Shown: positions 28,683 to 38,684 of the stretch, piece by piece
Layout: each line of letters starts with the position of its first letter
How positions within the stretch are numbered: the stretch's first letter is position 1
From: JBPOFY01 sp049889815
GTDB taxonomy: Bacteria; Verrucomicrobiota; Verrucomicrobiia; Opitutales; Coraliomargaritaceae
Direction: 5' to 3'
Length of the DNA: 64,000 bases
Assembly: GCA_049889815.1 (NCBI GenBank)
Contig: JBMHCR010000007.1
Span: forward strand, 1-64,000
Position numbers and translations under genes: made by a program
The notes under the pieces: generated by a model
What the model was told of the DNA's origin: nothing
Database searches by the model: none
The model's input: only the letters and a program-made list of their open reading frames with translations

Positions 28683-30089
28683 CTAACTGCTCTTCTTGGT
28701 GTAAAAGTCGTCGATCTTTTGCGCGACGTCGCGATAGCTAATATCTGCACCATAAAGCGCTTTGAATTCGACCATCGCCTTATCCATATCGCCCTGCTGC
28801 TCGTAAGCAGAGCCGAGCTCGTAGAGAACGTCCTTTTTCTGGTCATTCATACCCGGGATCTCTGCCTTAGCAGTGTTGAGCTGCTCAGCAGCCAAATCAG
28901 AGAAGCCCTTCTGCTTATATGCCTTACCGAGTAGAATCAGTGCACTAACACGAACCTTCGGGCTACGTTGGGCGAGTTGAAGCTCCTTGATCGCCTTATC
29001 CACCTCGCCGTCTTCGTAGTAGAGTTCACCAAGCTCAAAGCGATAGCCAAATTCATTCGGATAGCGTTGCACCAGACTTTCAGCTTGCTCACGGCGAAAT
29101 GCATGCTCTTCACCTTGAAGCTTTTCAAGCTCTGCCTTCGCAGCTGTGTCCTCTGGGTTGGCTTCAAGTTTTTCTTCAACAGCAGCGATCGCAGTAGACA
29201 TTTTCTCCCGCGTAAGCGTGACTTCAAGGCGTTCGAGATTCACGTCCGCACGACCAGCATCCAATTGGCGAGCCTTACCAACCCAAAGCAATGCGTCATC
29301 GTACTCTTTGAGTTTACGATAATTACCTGCTAGCTCACGATAAAGATTCATGTTTTCCGGTTCAGATTCAACTGCTACGAGTGCATCGGAAATCAAAGCA
29401 CGGAGGCCAGACTCACCCGTCTTCGCACGGCTTGCCTGTTCCAGCTTTTGAGATTCTTCTTCATCTTTAAGTTTGTCGCGGAAGCTCTTTTCTTCTTCCC
29501 ATTTACCTTTATTAATCGATTGCTCGACGGATGCCTTCTTGATGAGAGATTGGATTTCGTCGTCAGCAGGGTTTCTACGATAAGCAGCATCCCCAATACG
29601 AATCGCGTCTTCGTTGCGCTCGAGTGCAATGTATGCGAGCATGAGGGACTTTACTGCTTCCCAATCGTCAGGTGCGATCTTGGTCAATTCCTCGTATGCA
29701 AACGCGGCAGTCTCGCGCAACTCCTGCGCGTCCGCGGCTACTCCCAACATGCGGTGTCCAACAGGATTGTACGGGTCTGCCGTAAGGATTTGCTCAGCAG
29801 ATTCCATAGCCTTTACGGGATCTTTCTGAATCTTTGAGTCACTACCAATCGACATCGGGATGCTGGTGACTTTGCTGAGGAACTTCCCAAAGCCCTTAGT
29901 TTTGCCTTTCTTGGAACCTTGCTGTGCCTGGCGGAGAATCTTGCGGGCCTCCAAGCAGTTTGGGTTACGCGTCACGATATTCGTCATGATATCGATCGCA
30001 TACGTTGGGTTCTTGCTTACGGCTTTGCGTGCGTTTTCAATCTGCTTTTGCAAGCGAGAGTCGAGAGATTGTAAGGTAACTTCTTCCAT
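28683..30089 (-). CDS. Tetratricopeptide repeat protein
   Basis: The protein has 468 residues of mostly TPR helices, for example ALLWVGKARQLDAGRADVNLE and AIKELQLAQRSPKVRVSALILLGKAY, with a charged, probably coiled-coil centre (about 190-225, rich in E and K). No signal peptide or membrane segment from the ATG at 30089; an upstream in-frame start at 30143 would overlap glmM and is less likely. It probably acts as a cytoplasmic scaffold; partners unknown. Immediately downstream of glmM. Confidence 0.75.
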   Translation of the reverse strand: MEEVTLQSLDSRLQKQIENARKAVSKNPTYAIDIMTNIVTRNPNCLEARKILRQAQQGSKKGKTKGFGKFLSKVTSIPMSIGSDSKIQKDPVKAMESAEQILTADPYNPVGHRMLGVAADAQELRETAAFAYEELTKIAPDDWEAVKSLMLAYIALERNEDAIRIGDAAYRRNPADDEIQSLIKKASVEQSINKGKWEEEKSFRDKLKDEEESQKLEQASRAKTGESGLRALISDALVAVESEPENMNLYRELAGNYRKLKEYDDALLWVGKARQLDAGRADVNLERLEVTLTREKMSTAIAAVEEKLEANPEDTAAKAELEKLQGEEHAFRREQAESLVQRYPNEFGYRFELGELYYEDGEVDKAIKELQLAQRSPKVRVSALILLGKAYKQKGFSDLAAEQLNTAKAEIPGMNDQKKDVLYELGSAYEQQGDMDKAMVEFKALYGADISYRDVAQKIDDFYTKKSS

Positions 30090-30139
30090 ATTTTTTAAAG
30101 GGGATAAAGGTATATAGCTGATTCTAGTTATTAGATCGG

Positions 30140-31492
30140 TCAACCATCAATTACGTTCAAATCTGCTCGCGCAGCCGATTCTATCGCATCGATGGCCGCA
30201 GACACCTCTTTTTCATCTTTTCCTTCAACAAGCAACCGAAGCTTGGGCTCCGTACCAGAATAGCGCACCAAAACGCGACCATTATCACCAAATGATCGCT
30301 CAACCGATTCAACAACTGCTGAAAACTGCGCCAACTCGTTAAGCGGTTTTTTCTCTGCTACCTTCAGGTTCTTTGTTACCTGAGGAAACAGCTCCACCCA
30401 TTTCGCTAATTCAGACAAGGGCTGGCTCTGCTCAATCATCACTTCAAGTAATTTAACAGCCGCAAGCAATCCGTCGCCAGTGGAGGCGTGATCGCTGAAA
30501 ATAATGTGCCCAGAGTTTTCACCCCCAATATTTGAACCGATAGCACGCATTCGTTCGGCTACATTTCGATCGCCGATATCGACGCGCTCAACCGTTCCAC
30601 CGGCCGCACGCACGGCAGCATCGAGCCCAAGGTTACTCTGTATCGTAGTCACCAATGTTTGGTTTTTCAACGTGCCTTGATTCAAGGCATGCAGGGCGTA
30701 GATTCCAAGGAGAACATCACCATCGATGATCCCACCTTGTTCGTCACAGACCACAAAACGATCCCCATCACCATCGTGCGCGATGCCGACCGTGGCTGAC
30801 TGCGCGATTACAGCCTCACCAAGCGCACGCGGATACTCGCTACCCACTCCAGCATTGATATTATGCCCGTTCGGTTGATTGCCAATTTGATGTAATGTGG
30901 CGCCCCACGACTCCAACACTTTGGGGGAGGTTTCATGGGTGGCGCCATTGGCAGTATCCAAAACGATCGACCATCCGTCGAGTGAACCACTTTCCATAAG
31001 TGATGAAAGTCGTTCGACATAAAGCCCTCTACCATCCAGATCAATTGTGGCACGCGTTGGAATATCGTTATCGAGCTTTACCGCAACATCGATCAATGCT
31101 TCAATTTCGAGCTCCGTTTCGGCCGTCAACTTATACCCCTTCGCATCGAATAGTTTTATGCCATTATCCTGCGCAGGATTGTGTGACGCAGTGATCGCAA
31201 TACCCATAGCCGCGCTGCACTCAACAATCGCCAATGCCACCGCCGGAGTCGGCACGACACCCGCATCTTTCACGCGGAAACCATACTGGCTCATACCCTG
31301 TGCCAAGCCGTTCTTCAGCTCAACACCACTCGCACGCGTATCGCGGCCAATGACGATAGGAGCACCCACATCGGCGCCGGTTTGTTTCAGAAATTCACCC
31401 AACGCGCTACCAACACGATAAGCAAATTTCGGGTTCATGTGGGCATCACCAAACTGTCCACGGATGCCATCCGTTCCAAAATACTTTCCCAT
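30140..31492 (-). CDS. glmM: Phosphoglucosamine mutase
   Basis: The protein has 450 residues. It converts glucosamine-6-phosphate to glucosamine-1-phosphate for peptidoglycan and LPS precursors. It begins GKYFGTDGIRGQFG, has the phosphoserine loop ITASHNP near residue 100, the metal loop DGDGDR near 240 and the sugar loop GGENSGHI. The ATG at 31492 matches the family start and sits 10 bases after the trpD stop; the longer frame into trpD is not a real extension. Confidence 0.96.
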   Translation of the reverse strand: MGKYFGTDGIRGQFGDAHMNPKFAYRVGSALGEFLKQTGADVGAPIVIGRDTRASGVELKNGLAQGMSQYGFRVKDAGVVPTPAVALAIVECSAAMGIAITASHNPAQDNGIKLFDAKGYKLTAETELEIEALIDVAVKLDNDIPTRATIDLDGRGLYVERLSSLMESGSLDGWSIVLDTANGATHETSPKVLESWGATLHQIGNQPNGHNINAGVGSEYPRALGEAVIAQSATVGIAHDGDGDRFVVCDEQGGIIDGDVLLGIYALHALNQGTLKNQTLVTTIQSNLGLDAAVRAAGGTVERVDIGDRNVAERMRAIGSNIGGENSGHIIFSDHASTGDGLLAAVKLLEVMIEQSQPLSELAKWVELFPQVTKNLKVAEKKPLNELAQFSAVVESVERSFGDNGRVLVRYSGTEPKLRLLVEGKDEKEVSAAIDAIESAARADLNVIDG

Positions 31493-31502
31493 AAGTGTAT
31501 CT

Positions 31503-32555
31503 TTATTTGTAAAACTCCTGCACGCGCTCCAGCCATGCCGCGACAGCACCAGATTCGAGTACGTTACGCGCTTGCTCGACACCAGCAGTCAAGTCATTCG
31601 CTTTACCCGCGATCCAAAATGCGGCTCCGGCATTGACCAACACACTGTTCACCAGTCCTGTCGGCAGCTCCGAGGTAACGCCACTCAGTAAAGTCTTCAT
31701 CGTTGCAAGGTTCTCGCTGACATCGCCTCCCGCCAGCTCACTGACGTCGCACTGCGGCAGACCCGCGTCAGCGGCATTCAATGCTCCCTGCGTAGTCAAC
31801 AATTTACCAAATCCTGAAACGGTATTGCTCCCTGCACAGCTCAATTCATCCAAGCGCTTACCTTCCTCCGGCGTGCCATGTGCAACCATTCCGGCCGTCA
31901 AGCCTAACGAGCCCAACGCATTTGCCAAGGGCGCCACCCAATCTCTGGAGAAGACCCCCAACAACTGATGCGCAGGACGACCTGGGTTGATCAATGGACC
32001 GAGCAAATTAAAGATCGTACGTCGTCCCTTCTGAGCAAGCGCCTTACGGACCGGCATAATCTCCTTAAATGCGGGATGAAATGCTGGCGCAAAAAAGAAA
32101 CAGAAACTTAATTCCTTTAGCGACTCACGCAACAATTCATGTGGTGCGTCCAATCGGATACCCAGCGCCTCCATCAGATCAGCGCTCCCGCACTTTGATG
32201 TGATCGAGCGGTTACCATGCTTGAATACGGGCACACCCGCAGCAGCTAGAATAAAGGATACTGCAGTAGAAATATTAAAGGTACCCGAGTCATCACCGCC
32301 GGTGCCACAGACATCGATCGCGTCCGCTGCCCAGTGTTCGACTCCTGGATTCACCGCATAATTGCGAAAGGTCGCTGCGAAAGCTGCCACCTCTTCTGCG
32401 GACTCTCCCTTCTCAGTAAGTGCCAATAAAAATGCCTCTTTCGCCGCTGTAGCAACCGACGCCTCCTTCAGCGCCTCGGCAGCTTGGCTTACTTGTTGGG
32501 TGCAGAGGTCTTTGCCCCCACGTAATTGCGCAGTGAGTATTTCCAATGATTCCAT
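31503..32555 (-). CDS. trpD: Anthranilate phosphoribosyltransferase
   Basis: The protein has 350 residues. It transfers phosphoribose to anthranilate in tryptophan synthesis. The PRPP/anthranilate-binding DVCGTGGDDSGTFNIST lies near residue 83, with KHGNRSITSKCGSADLMEALG after it and NLLGPLINP near 185. The ATG at 32555 gives the family start. It is not linked to other trp genes here and is followed by glmM. Confidence 0.96.
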   Translation of the reverse strand: MESLEILTAQLRGGKDLCTQQVSQAAEALKEASVATAAKEAFLLALTEKGESAEEVAAFAATFRNYAVNPGVEHWAADAIDVCGTGGDDSGTFNISTAVSFILAAAGVPVFKHGNRSITSKCGSADLMEALGIRLDAPHELLRESLKELSFCFFFAPAFHPAFKEIMPVRKALAQKGRRTIFNLLGPLINPGRPAHQLLGVFSRDWVAPLANALGSLGLTAGMVAHGTPEEGKRLDELSCAGSNTVSGFGKLLTTQGALNAADAGLPQCDVSELAGGDVSENLATMKTLLSGVTSELPTGLVNSVLVNAGAAFWIAGKANDLTAGVEQARNVLESGAVAAWLERVQEFYK

Positions 32556-32681
32556 AAGCTTTAACTGCAAGGTAAAGCAAAGCTCCGCGAGATTAACCAG
32601 CAAAAATACCACTTTTCGGAATTAGAATAAAATCATTTCCGCCTTCCCTTGCCACGCTAGTCTATTACGTTTATCAGTCTT

Positions 32682-33692
32682 ATGCATCCTTGTTTAAGCC
32701 TACTTTCCGTTTACGGCATCGGCGTGCTCAGTCTGTTCAGTCCAGCATATACACAAGAACCAGCGAATACAGCACCCAAACAAATTACTTATACCGATGC
32801 AGTGGTGCTCGGTGTCGTCGAGGGCATCACCGAATACCTACCTGTTTCGTCGACCGGGCACCTGATCCTCACCAATCATGTTCTTCACCTGAATGACGGC
32901 ACACCACTGCCCGATAAAGACGGTAAACTCGTCATGATCGAAAACGATGATGGCACCGAGGTTCCATTCACACTCGCCAACGCAGCAGACGCCTACGCAA
33001 TCATCATCCAGTTCGGCGCCATCCTTGCTGTTGTCGTCGTTTATTGGCGGCGCATTCTAAGTATCGTACTCGGTATATTCGGCAAAGATCCCAATGGCCT
33101 CATGCTCTTGCGCAATCTTATCGTGGCATTTTTACCCGCAGCCGTGCTCGGATTGTTACTGGACGATTTCATCGAGTCGAAACTGTTCGGCATCTATCCG
33201 GTGATCACTGCTCTAGTTGCCGGAGGTATCCTCATGCTGTTTGTCGCACGCTGGCATAAGAAGAAACACGCTGGCGAAAGCACAGAGCAAGAAACTGCAA
33301 ACTGCCCTGACCTCCACGAACTCTCCATCCCACAATGCCTAACGGTGGGCTTTCTCCAGTGTGTTGCCATGTGGCCGGGCACCAGTCGCTCGATGATGAC
33401 GATTGTGGGCGGCTATTTCATTGGCCTCAGTCCCGTGCGTGCCGCGGAATTCAGCTTCCTCCTCGGACTCGTCACCCTCTCTGCTGCGTCTGCATACAAA
33501 ACACTCAGCGTTGGCCCCCTGATCGTGCAAACGATCCCTCTGGGCCCCATTCTGCTTGGTATCTTGGTGGCTACTGTCTCGGCCGCACTCGCAGTCACAT
33601 GGCTCGTCGGCTTCCTCAATAAACATGGACTTGCACCCTTTGGCTGGTATCGCATCGGACTCGCACTACTCGTACTCCTGTTTCTTCCCTAA
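32682..33692 (+). CDS. uppP: Undecaprenyl-diphosphate phosphatase (BacA type)
   Basis: The protein has 336 residues. It recycles the lipid carrier for cell-wall synthesis and is an integral membrane protein. The conserved GVVEGITEYLPVSSTGHLIL is near residue 48 and PGTSRSMMTI near 230. Two features are unusual: a signal-peptide-like N terminus (about 25 residues) and an extra polar stretch of about 25 residues after the first conserved loop (GTPLPDKDGKLVMIENDDGT). Divergent from trpD; the 126-base gap should hold both promoters. Confidence 0.94.
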   Translation: MHPCLSLLSVYGIGVLSLFSPAYTQEPANTAPKQITYTDAVVLGVVEGITEYLPVSSTGHLILTNHVLHLNDGTPLPDKDGKLVMIENDDGTEVPFTLANAADAYAIIIQFGAILAVVVVYWRRILSIVLGIFGKDPNGLMLLRNLIVAFLPAAVLGLLLDDFIESKLFGIYPVITALVAGGILMLFVARWHKKKHAGESTEQETANCPDLHELSIPQCLTVGFLQCVAMWPGTSRSMMTIVGGYFIGLSPVRAAEFSFLLGLVTLSAASAYKTLSVGPLIVQTIPLGPILLGILVATVSAALAVTWLVGFLNKHGLAPFGWYRIGLALLVLLFLP

Positions 33693-33743
33693 ATACACGC
33701 TTAGAGATTGGCAGTCCGCGAAAACTGTTTTCACTTCTAATAC

Positions 33744-34400
33744 ATGAAAAAGGTAGCAGTAGTTCTCTCCGGCTGTGGTGTATACGACGGCTCAGAAATC
33801 CACGAAGCAGTTCTCACACTGCTCTCACTCGCACGCTCCGGTGCAGAGGTCAGCTGCGTTGCACCCGACATCACCCAAAAACACGTAGTCGACCACAGTA
33901 AGGGGCAAGTCATGGTCGACGAAGATCGCAACGTCATGCAGGAAGCAGCACGCATTTCTCGCGGCAAAATCTTAGCGCTCGATCAGGTTCATGCCGACCA
34001 GTTCGATGCCTTCATTTATGTCGGCGGCTATGGCGCCGCAAAAAATCTTTCCAGCTTTGCATTTGATGGCGTCACTTACGATGCCGACCCAGGCACCGCA
34101 AGCCTCATACAGGAAGCGCACGCCGCTTCCTTACCGCAAGGATTCATGTGCATCGCGCCGGTCCTCGCTGCGAGCGCGCTGGGCAACAAAAGCGTGCAAC
34201 TAACAATCGGTAACGACGCCGGCACAGCCGCCGCCCTCGAAGCCAAAGGAGCGCAACACCAAGAATGCCCCGTTGGCGGTATCATAGTCGACTCCGACAA
34301 CAAGGTCGTCAGCACTCCAGCCTACATGCTCGCCGAAAATATTTTGCAAGCCGAAAGCGGGATCAACCAACTCGTCAAAGCCGTCCTGCAAATGGCCTAA
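33744..34400 (+). CDS. elbB: ElbB/glyoxalase III-like class I amidotransferase-fold protein
   Basis: The protein has 218 residues. VAVVLSGCGVYDGSEIHEAV at the start and GGYGAAKNL and CIAPVLA in the middle are characteristic of ElbB (isoprenoid biosynthesis protein with amidotransferase-like domain), a DJ-1/PfpI relative with reported glyoxalase activity. The nucleophile-elbow cysteine is in MCIAP near residue 136. Follows uppP by 51 bases and may be co-transcribed. Confidence 0.92.
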   Translation: MKKVAVVLSGCGVYDGSEIHEAVLTLLSLARSGAEVSCVAPDITQKHVVDHSKGQVMVDEDRNVMQEAARISRGKILALDQVHADQFDAFIYVGGYGAAKNLSSFAFDGVTYDADPGTASLIQEAHAASLPQGFMCIAPVLAASALGNKSVQLTIGNDAGTAAALEAKGAQHQECPVGGIIVDSDNKVVSTPAYMLAENILQAESGINQLVKAVLQMA

Positions 34401-34585
34401 TCTCTGACGCTGTGGATAGCATCCCGAAAGATTTCGACAAGCTGGTACACTCAGAATTGAAACGCAAAGAGAGTTATACGGCCGGGAACGTCAATCAAAC
34501 GCACTTTCACTCAACAATCCAGAGCTGCATTTCTTTTTCGGAATTTCATGCACCGCTAAAAGTCTTAAAATACGCCATTGAGTGC

Positions 34586-34613
34586 TTGACGAGGAGCTTT
34601 TTGACTCTTTAAT
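34586..34613 (+). promoter_or_regulatory. Probable promoter of rpmF-plsX-fabH
   Basis: TTGACG at 34586 and TTTAAT at 34608 are 16 bases apart, a good sigma-70-type pair, 50 bases before the rpmF start. The remaining bases between elbB and here show no gene. Confidence 0.5.
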
Positions 34614-34663
34614 CCGCCCGTTTCGCGTATCATCGCAACGATTCACCACCGCACGACACTTTT

Positions 34664-34843
<180 letters not shown>

Positions 34844-34883
34844 AAATTCTGTCCACGCAGAGAGAGCACAAATATTTAGCACC

Positions 34884-35942
34884 ATGGGCGAAAGCGCGGT
34901 CAATTGCACCATCGCAGTCGACACCATGGGTAGCGATAAAGGGCCCACGGAGTTCATTCGTGGGCTTTATTATGCAACCGAAGAGCTAAAACTTGAGTCA
35001 AATTTCATCCTCGTAGGAAAAAAGCGCTTGTTGGAGCGCCTTCTTGAAGTCGGTAAACCCGCGATCGACCCGAGCCGCATCCGTATCGTTGACGCCACCG
35101 AAGTGATTGGCATGGATGAAAAGCCGATCCAGGCCCTCAAGAAAAAAAAAGACTCTTCTATGGTGAAAGCCATCGCCCTTCTTAAAGACGGAGAAGCCCA
35201 AGGCATGGTGAGCTGCGGCAATACAGGTGCTCTGATGGCAGGCGGCACCTTGCGCCTTCGTCCCCTACTGGGAATTGAACGTCCAGCTCTGGCTACAATT
35301 GTTCCCAGCCGCAAAAAACCCTTTGTCTTGATTGACGTTGGTGCCAATCCGGAATCATCCGCGGTGCACTTGACGCACAACTCAATCCTCGGCTCAAACT
35401 ACGCGCGGGCTACCCTTGGACTCGACAATCCCCGCGTGGGCCTTCTGACAATTGGCACGGAAGAAGGAAAGGGTACCAGCCTGATCAACGAGACGCACGG
35501 CAAGCTGCAAAAGCTTGGCGACCTCATCAACTATATTGGTCCGGTCGAAGGCTTCCAGATTTTTGACGGTGAAATAGACGTGGTTGTTTGTGACGGTTTT
35601 GTGGGCAATATCGTGCTTAAAGTGAGCGAAGCACTTTTTGGTTTTATCGGAAGCACGATGAAGGAGGAGCTTTTGCGGAACCCGAAACGGAAAATTGGGG
35701 CAGCGCTTTCCGCATCTGCGTTTAAAGACATGAAGGACCGCCTAAGCCCAGATCAGCACGCGGGAGCGCCCCTGCTTGGCATCCAAGGCAATATTCTTAA
35801 GGCACACGGTTCTTCAAATTATATCGCAATCGGCAATGCTCTGCGCATAGCGAGCGACATCGTACAACAGGATATGATCGACTCAATACAGGGGGAAATC
35901 AATCGAGCTAATGAGTTGATTGATGACACCGAATCCGCATAG
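34884..35942 (+). CDS. plsX: Phosphate acyltransferase PlsX
   Basis: The protein has 352 residues. It makes acyl-phosphate from acyl-ACP for phospholipid synthesis. IAVDTMGSDKGPTEFIRG at the start, SCGNTGALMAGG near 111, LIDVGANPES, and GFVGNIVLKVSEAL near 234 are PlsX signatures. Follows rpmF by 40 bases and precedes fabH by 41. Confidence 0.97.
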   Translation: MGESAVNCTIAVDTMGSDKGPTEFIRGLYYATEELKLESNFILVGKKRLLERLLEVGKPAIDPSRIRIVDATEVIGMDEKPIQALKKKKDSSMVKAIALLKDGEAQGMVSCGNTGALMAGGTLRLRPLLGIERPALATIVPSRKKPFVLIDVGANPESSAVHLTHNSILGSNYARATLGLDNPRVGLLTIGTEEGKGTSLINETHGKLQKLGDLINYIGPVEGFQIFDGEIDVVVCDGFVGNIVLKVSEALFGFIGSTMKEELLRNPKRKIGAALSASAFKDMKDRLSPDQHAGAPLLGIQGNILKAHGSSNYIAIGNALRIASDIVQQDMIDSIQGEINRANELIDDTESA

Positions 35943-35983
35943 CCTAATCGGGTTTTACACTTTCAAAGTCCCTTTCTGTATTC

Positions 35984-36982
35984 ATGCCCAACTCTCAGCA
36001 ATCCGTAGTCATACTTGGCACAGGCTCCTATGCACCCGAAAACGTCGTAACTAACGACGAACTGGCGAAAAGTGTGGATACATCCGATGAATGGATTCGC
36101 ACCCGCACTGGGATTCGTGAACGTCGATTTGCAGGGGATGATCAGGCAACGAGTGATTTGGCAGTTATTGCAGCGGAGCGCGCGATCGAGGCTGCCCAAG
36201 TAAACCGCAGTGAAATTGATTTGATCATTGTTGCAACAATGACGCCCGACATGCCCTTCCCCTCAACTGCATGCCTCGTTCAAAGTAAGCTAAATTTGCC
36301 AAATGTTTGCGCGTTTGACGTGCAGGCTGCGTGCTCAGGCTTTGTTTACGCCCTAGGAATCGCAAGCTCGATGCTACAATCGGGGAACTTCAATACTGCG
36401 CTCATTATCGGCGCCGAGAAAACGAGTCCCATTTTAGATTTTGAGGATCGCACGACCTGCGTTCTCTTCGGGGACGGAGCAGGTGCAGCGATTCTTAGAC
36501 GGAGTGATATTCGGGATTCTGGCATCCTGGGCACGATATCTGGGGCGGACGGATCCGACCCGTCGATATTACAAATGCCTGCCGGTGGGACTGCGATCCC
36601 TGCTTCAGTAGACTCGGTCCAGCAACGACAGCATTTTCTCAAAATGAACGGCAAAGAAGTATTCAAACAAGCCGTTCGTGTAATGGGTCAGGCAAGTGTC
36701 GATATCTGTGAGAAAATTGGATACTCTACGGATTCGGTGGATTTAGTTATCCCTCACCAGGCAAATATGCGAATCATCGAAAGCCTTGCGAAGCGAATGA
36801 GAATTCCTATGGATAAATTTCACAACAACCTCGATCGCTACGGAAACACATCCGCTGCCTCAGTCGGCATTGCCCTAGATGAAGCATTTCGCGAAGGCCG
36901 CATCAAATCTGGTGACCTGATATTGCTGGTTGCATTTGGCGCAGGCTTGACCTGGGCATCATCCCTTGTCAAATGGCACTAG
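35984..36982 (+). CDS. fabH: Beta-ketoacyl-ACP synthase III
   Basis: The protein has 332 residues. It starts fatty-acid synthesis by condensing acetyl-CoA with malonyl-ACP. Catalytic C117 is in AACSGF; the His in PHQANMRI near 259 and the Asn in RYGNTSAAS near 289 complete the triad. Last of the rpmF-plsX-fabH genes; the next gene follows within 6 bases. Confidence 0.97.
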   Translation: MPNSQQSVVILGTGSYAPENVVTNDELAKSVDTSDEWIRTRTGIRERRFAGDDQATSDLAVIAAERAIEAAQVNRSEIDLIIVATMTPDMPFPSTACLVQSKLNLPNVCAFDVQAACSGFVYALGIASSMLQSGNFNTALIIGAEKTSPILDFEDRTTCVLFGDGAGAAILRRSDIRDSGILGTISGADGSDPSILQMPAGGTAIPASVDSVQQRQHFLKMNGKEVFKQAVRVMGQASVDICEKIGYSTDSVDLVIPHQANMRIIESLAKRMRIPMDKFHNNLDRYGNTSAASVGIALDEAFREGRIKSGDLILLVAFGAGLTWASSLVKWH

Positions 36983-36988
36983 TATCTT

Positions 36989-38014
36989 ATGGGTCGCCTC
37001 TCCACATACATCCTTCTACTCGCCCTTAGCGTTCCGGCTTCACTTAGCCTTCATGCATCCCTGAACCCCATCAATTGGTTCATTGTTGAAGACGATGACG
37101 CTAGCGCCCTAAAAGTCACAAGTTCTGCGGAAGAAGCGGCAGCGGCGGAACTTGTCGAAATTGGAGCTCGAAAATTCGCCGCTGGTCAGATTGGGGCTGC
37201 CAACAGAGCGCTGAAAAAATGTATTGAGAGCTATCCACTTGCGTTCTCTACGGCTGAAGCACGTTTCCTGCGCGCTCGAATCCTGATGGCTCGTGAGCGC
37301 TGGGGCAAAGCATTTGATGAACTCCAGTTAATCATTGAGGAGCATCCGGACTACGAAAAATTCAACAAGGTCATCGGCGCACAATTCGACTGCGCTACCG
37401 CCCACATGGAAGGGGTGCGCGGAAAGATTCTCTGGATCTTTCCAGGCTTTCGCCAATACGGGCGTGCAATGAACGAATTCGAAACAATCGTCAACAACGC
37501 CCCTTATGGAGACTACGCGCCCCTCGCCTTAATGAACATCGCGCTGACTGCACAACAAGAAAATGAAGCAGATCTCGCAATCGACGCCTTGGACCGACTG
37601 ATCAACTATTACCCTCAAAGCATGTTGGCACCCGATGCCTATTATAATCTCGCAGAGACCTATTCAAATCTCGTGGCGGGTAGCGAGTATGATCAAGGCT
37701 CAACCCGTCAGGCTATCAGTTACTACGAAGACTTCTTGGCCCTTTTCCCGGATAGTGTCTATACAGGCGCAGTGGAATCCAACCTTGAAAGCATGGAAAA
37801 CCTATTGGCCACAAGTCGTTTAAACCTCGGCGACTTCTACTATTACTTCCGCGGCAACAATACCGCCGCGCTCGTCTTTTATAATGAAGCGATTACCATC
37901 GCTCCCAACTCCGAAGCCGCCCAAGAGGCAACTCTGCGTATCGACAATATTGAAGCTGGCGTAAACCCGAGGAACGGCCAAAGCCTACTGCGGAAAATTC
38001 TACTAGTTGACTAA
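36989..38014 (+). CDS. BamD-like exported tetratricopeptide protein
   Basis: The protein has 341 residues with a signal peptide (TYILLLALSVPASLSLHA). The mature part has TPR repeats of the BamD type: KFAAGQIGAANRALKKCIESYP, LIINYYPQSMLAPDAYYNLA-like, DQGSTRQAISYYEDFLALFP. BamD is normally a lipoprotein of the outer-membrane protein assembly machine, but no lipobox cysteine is seen here, so this could be a periplasmic relative. Six bases after fabH and 27 before the LptE-like gene. Confidence 0.75.
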   Translation: MGRLSTYILLLALSVPASLSLHASLNPINWFIVEDDDASALKVTSSAEEAAAAELVEIGARKFAAGQIGAANRALKKCIESYPLAFSTAEARFLRARILMARERWGKAFDELQLIIEEHPDYEKFNKVIGAQFDCATAHMEGVRGKILWIFPGFRQYGRAMNEFETIVNNAPYGDYAPLALMNIALTAQQENEADLAIDALDRLINYYPQSMLAPDAYYNLAETYSNLVAGSEYDQGSTRQAISYYEDFLALFPDSVYTGAVESNLESMENLLATSRLNLGDFYYYFRGNNTAALVFYNEAITIAPNSEAAQEATLRIDNIEAGVNPRNGQSLLRKILLVD

Positions 38015-38041
38015 TTCATTGGCTTTCCGAGGGACTCAAAC

Positions 38042-38680
38042 ATGATTGTCAAACGAACACTCCTTGCTAGCGTCAGTCTGTTGACTCTCTGTCTTATCAG
38101 CGCATGCGCTTCATATAAACTCGGAACACACGGATCACTCCCCTTTAAATCGATCTACATCACACCGGTAAAACAAGAAAGCGTCGCTCCGCAGGCTCAA
38201 GCAATCGTCAGCGCTCAAATCCGCGAAGCATTCATTCAAGACGGTCGAGTTCGACTGGTAAGCTCCGAGGAAGACGCAGACGTGGTTCTAGACATCAAAT
38301 TGATGGGATACGACCGTCGTTCGGGGGCTCGATTTAGAAAAGACACGCAGCTGGCTCGAACTTTCAAACTCATATTGACTGCCGAAGTTGCACTGTTCGA
38401 CAACCGTCTCAGTGACTTCTATTTCAGCGGACGGAAGCTTTCGGAAGCGATATCAGTCTATTCTGATAATCCCTACGCTAAAAATGAAACTGAACAACAG
38501 AGCTACATTCAGGCCGAGCGAAATGCTATGGGGCGAATTGCTCGTGGGATAGCACGCAGGATTGCGGACCAAGTTCTCAGCTCATGGCCGACACGCGAAG
38601 ACGAGCTAGCGATGCGCGAAGCAGAAAAAGCTGCTAAACTGAAAGAAGCCGCCGCAGAAACCGCTGAGCAAAACGAGTAA
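38042..38680 (+). CDS. LptE-like LPS-assembly lipoprotein
   Basis: The protein has 212 residues. The lipobox LISAC places the lipidated cysteine at C22. The mature start YKLGTHGSLPFKSIYITPVKQESVAPQ and the pattern of an oligomerising beta-alpha fold resemble LptE, the plug of the LPS translocon in the outer membrane. A charged alanine/glutamate-rich tail ends the protein. It follows the BamD-like gene, giving a small envelope-biogenesis unit. Convergent with hisI, 4 bases away. Confidence 0.75.
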   Translation: MIVKRTLLASVSLLTLCLISACASYKLGTHGSLPFKSIYITPVKQESVAPQAQAIVSAQIREAFIQDGRVRLVSSEEDADVVLDIKLMGYDRRSGARFRKDTQLARTFKLILTAEVALFDNRLSDFYFSGRKLSEAISVYSDNPYAKNETEQQSYIQAERNAMGRIARGIARRIADQVLSSWPTREDELAMREAEKAAKLKEAAAETAEQNE

Positions 38681-38684
38681 TTCG

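Noticed and set aside
31493..31582. Longer glmM reading frame into trpD
   Set aside because: The GlmM family starts at the GKYFGTDGIRG Met at 31492, just after the trpD stop.
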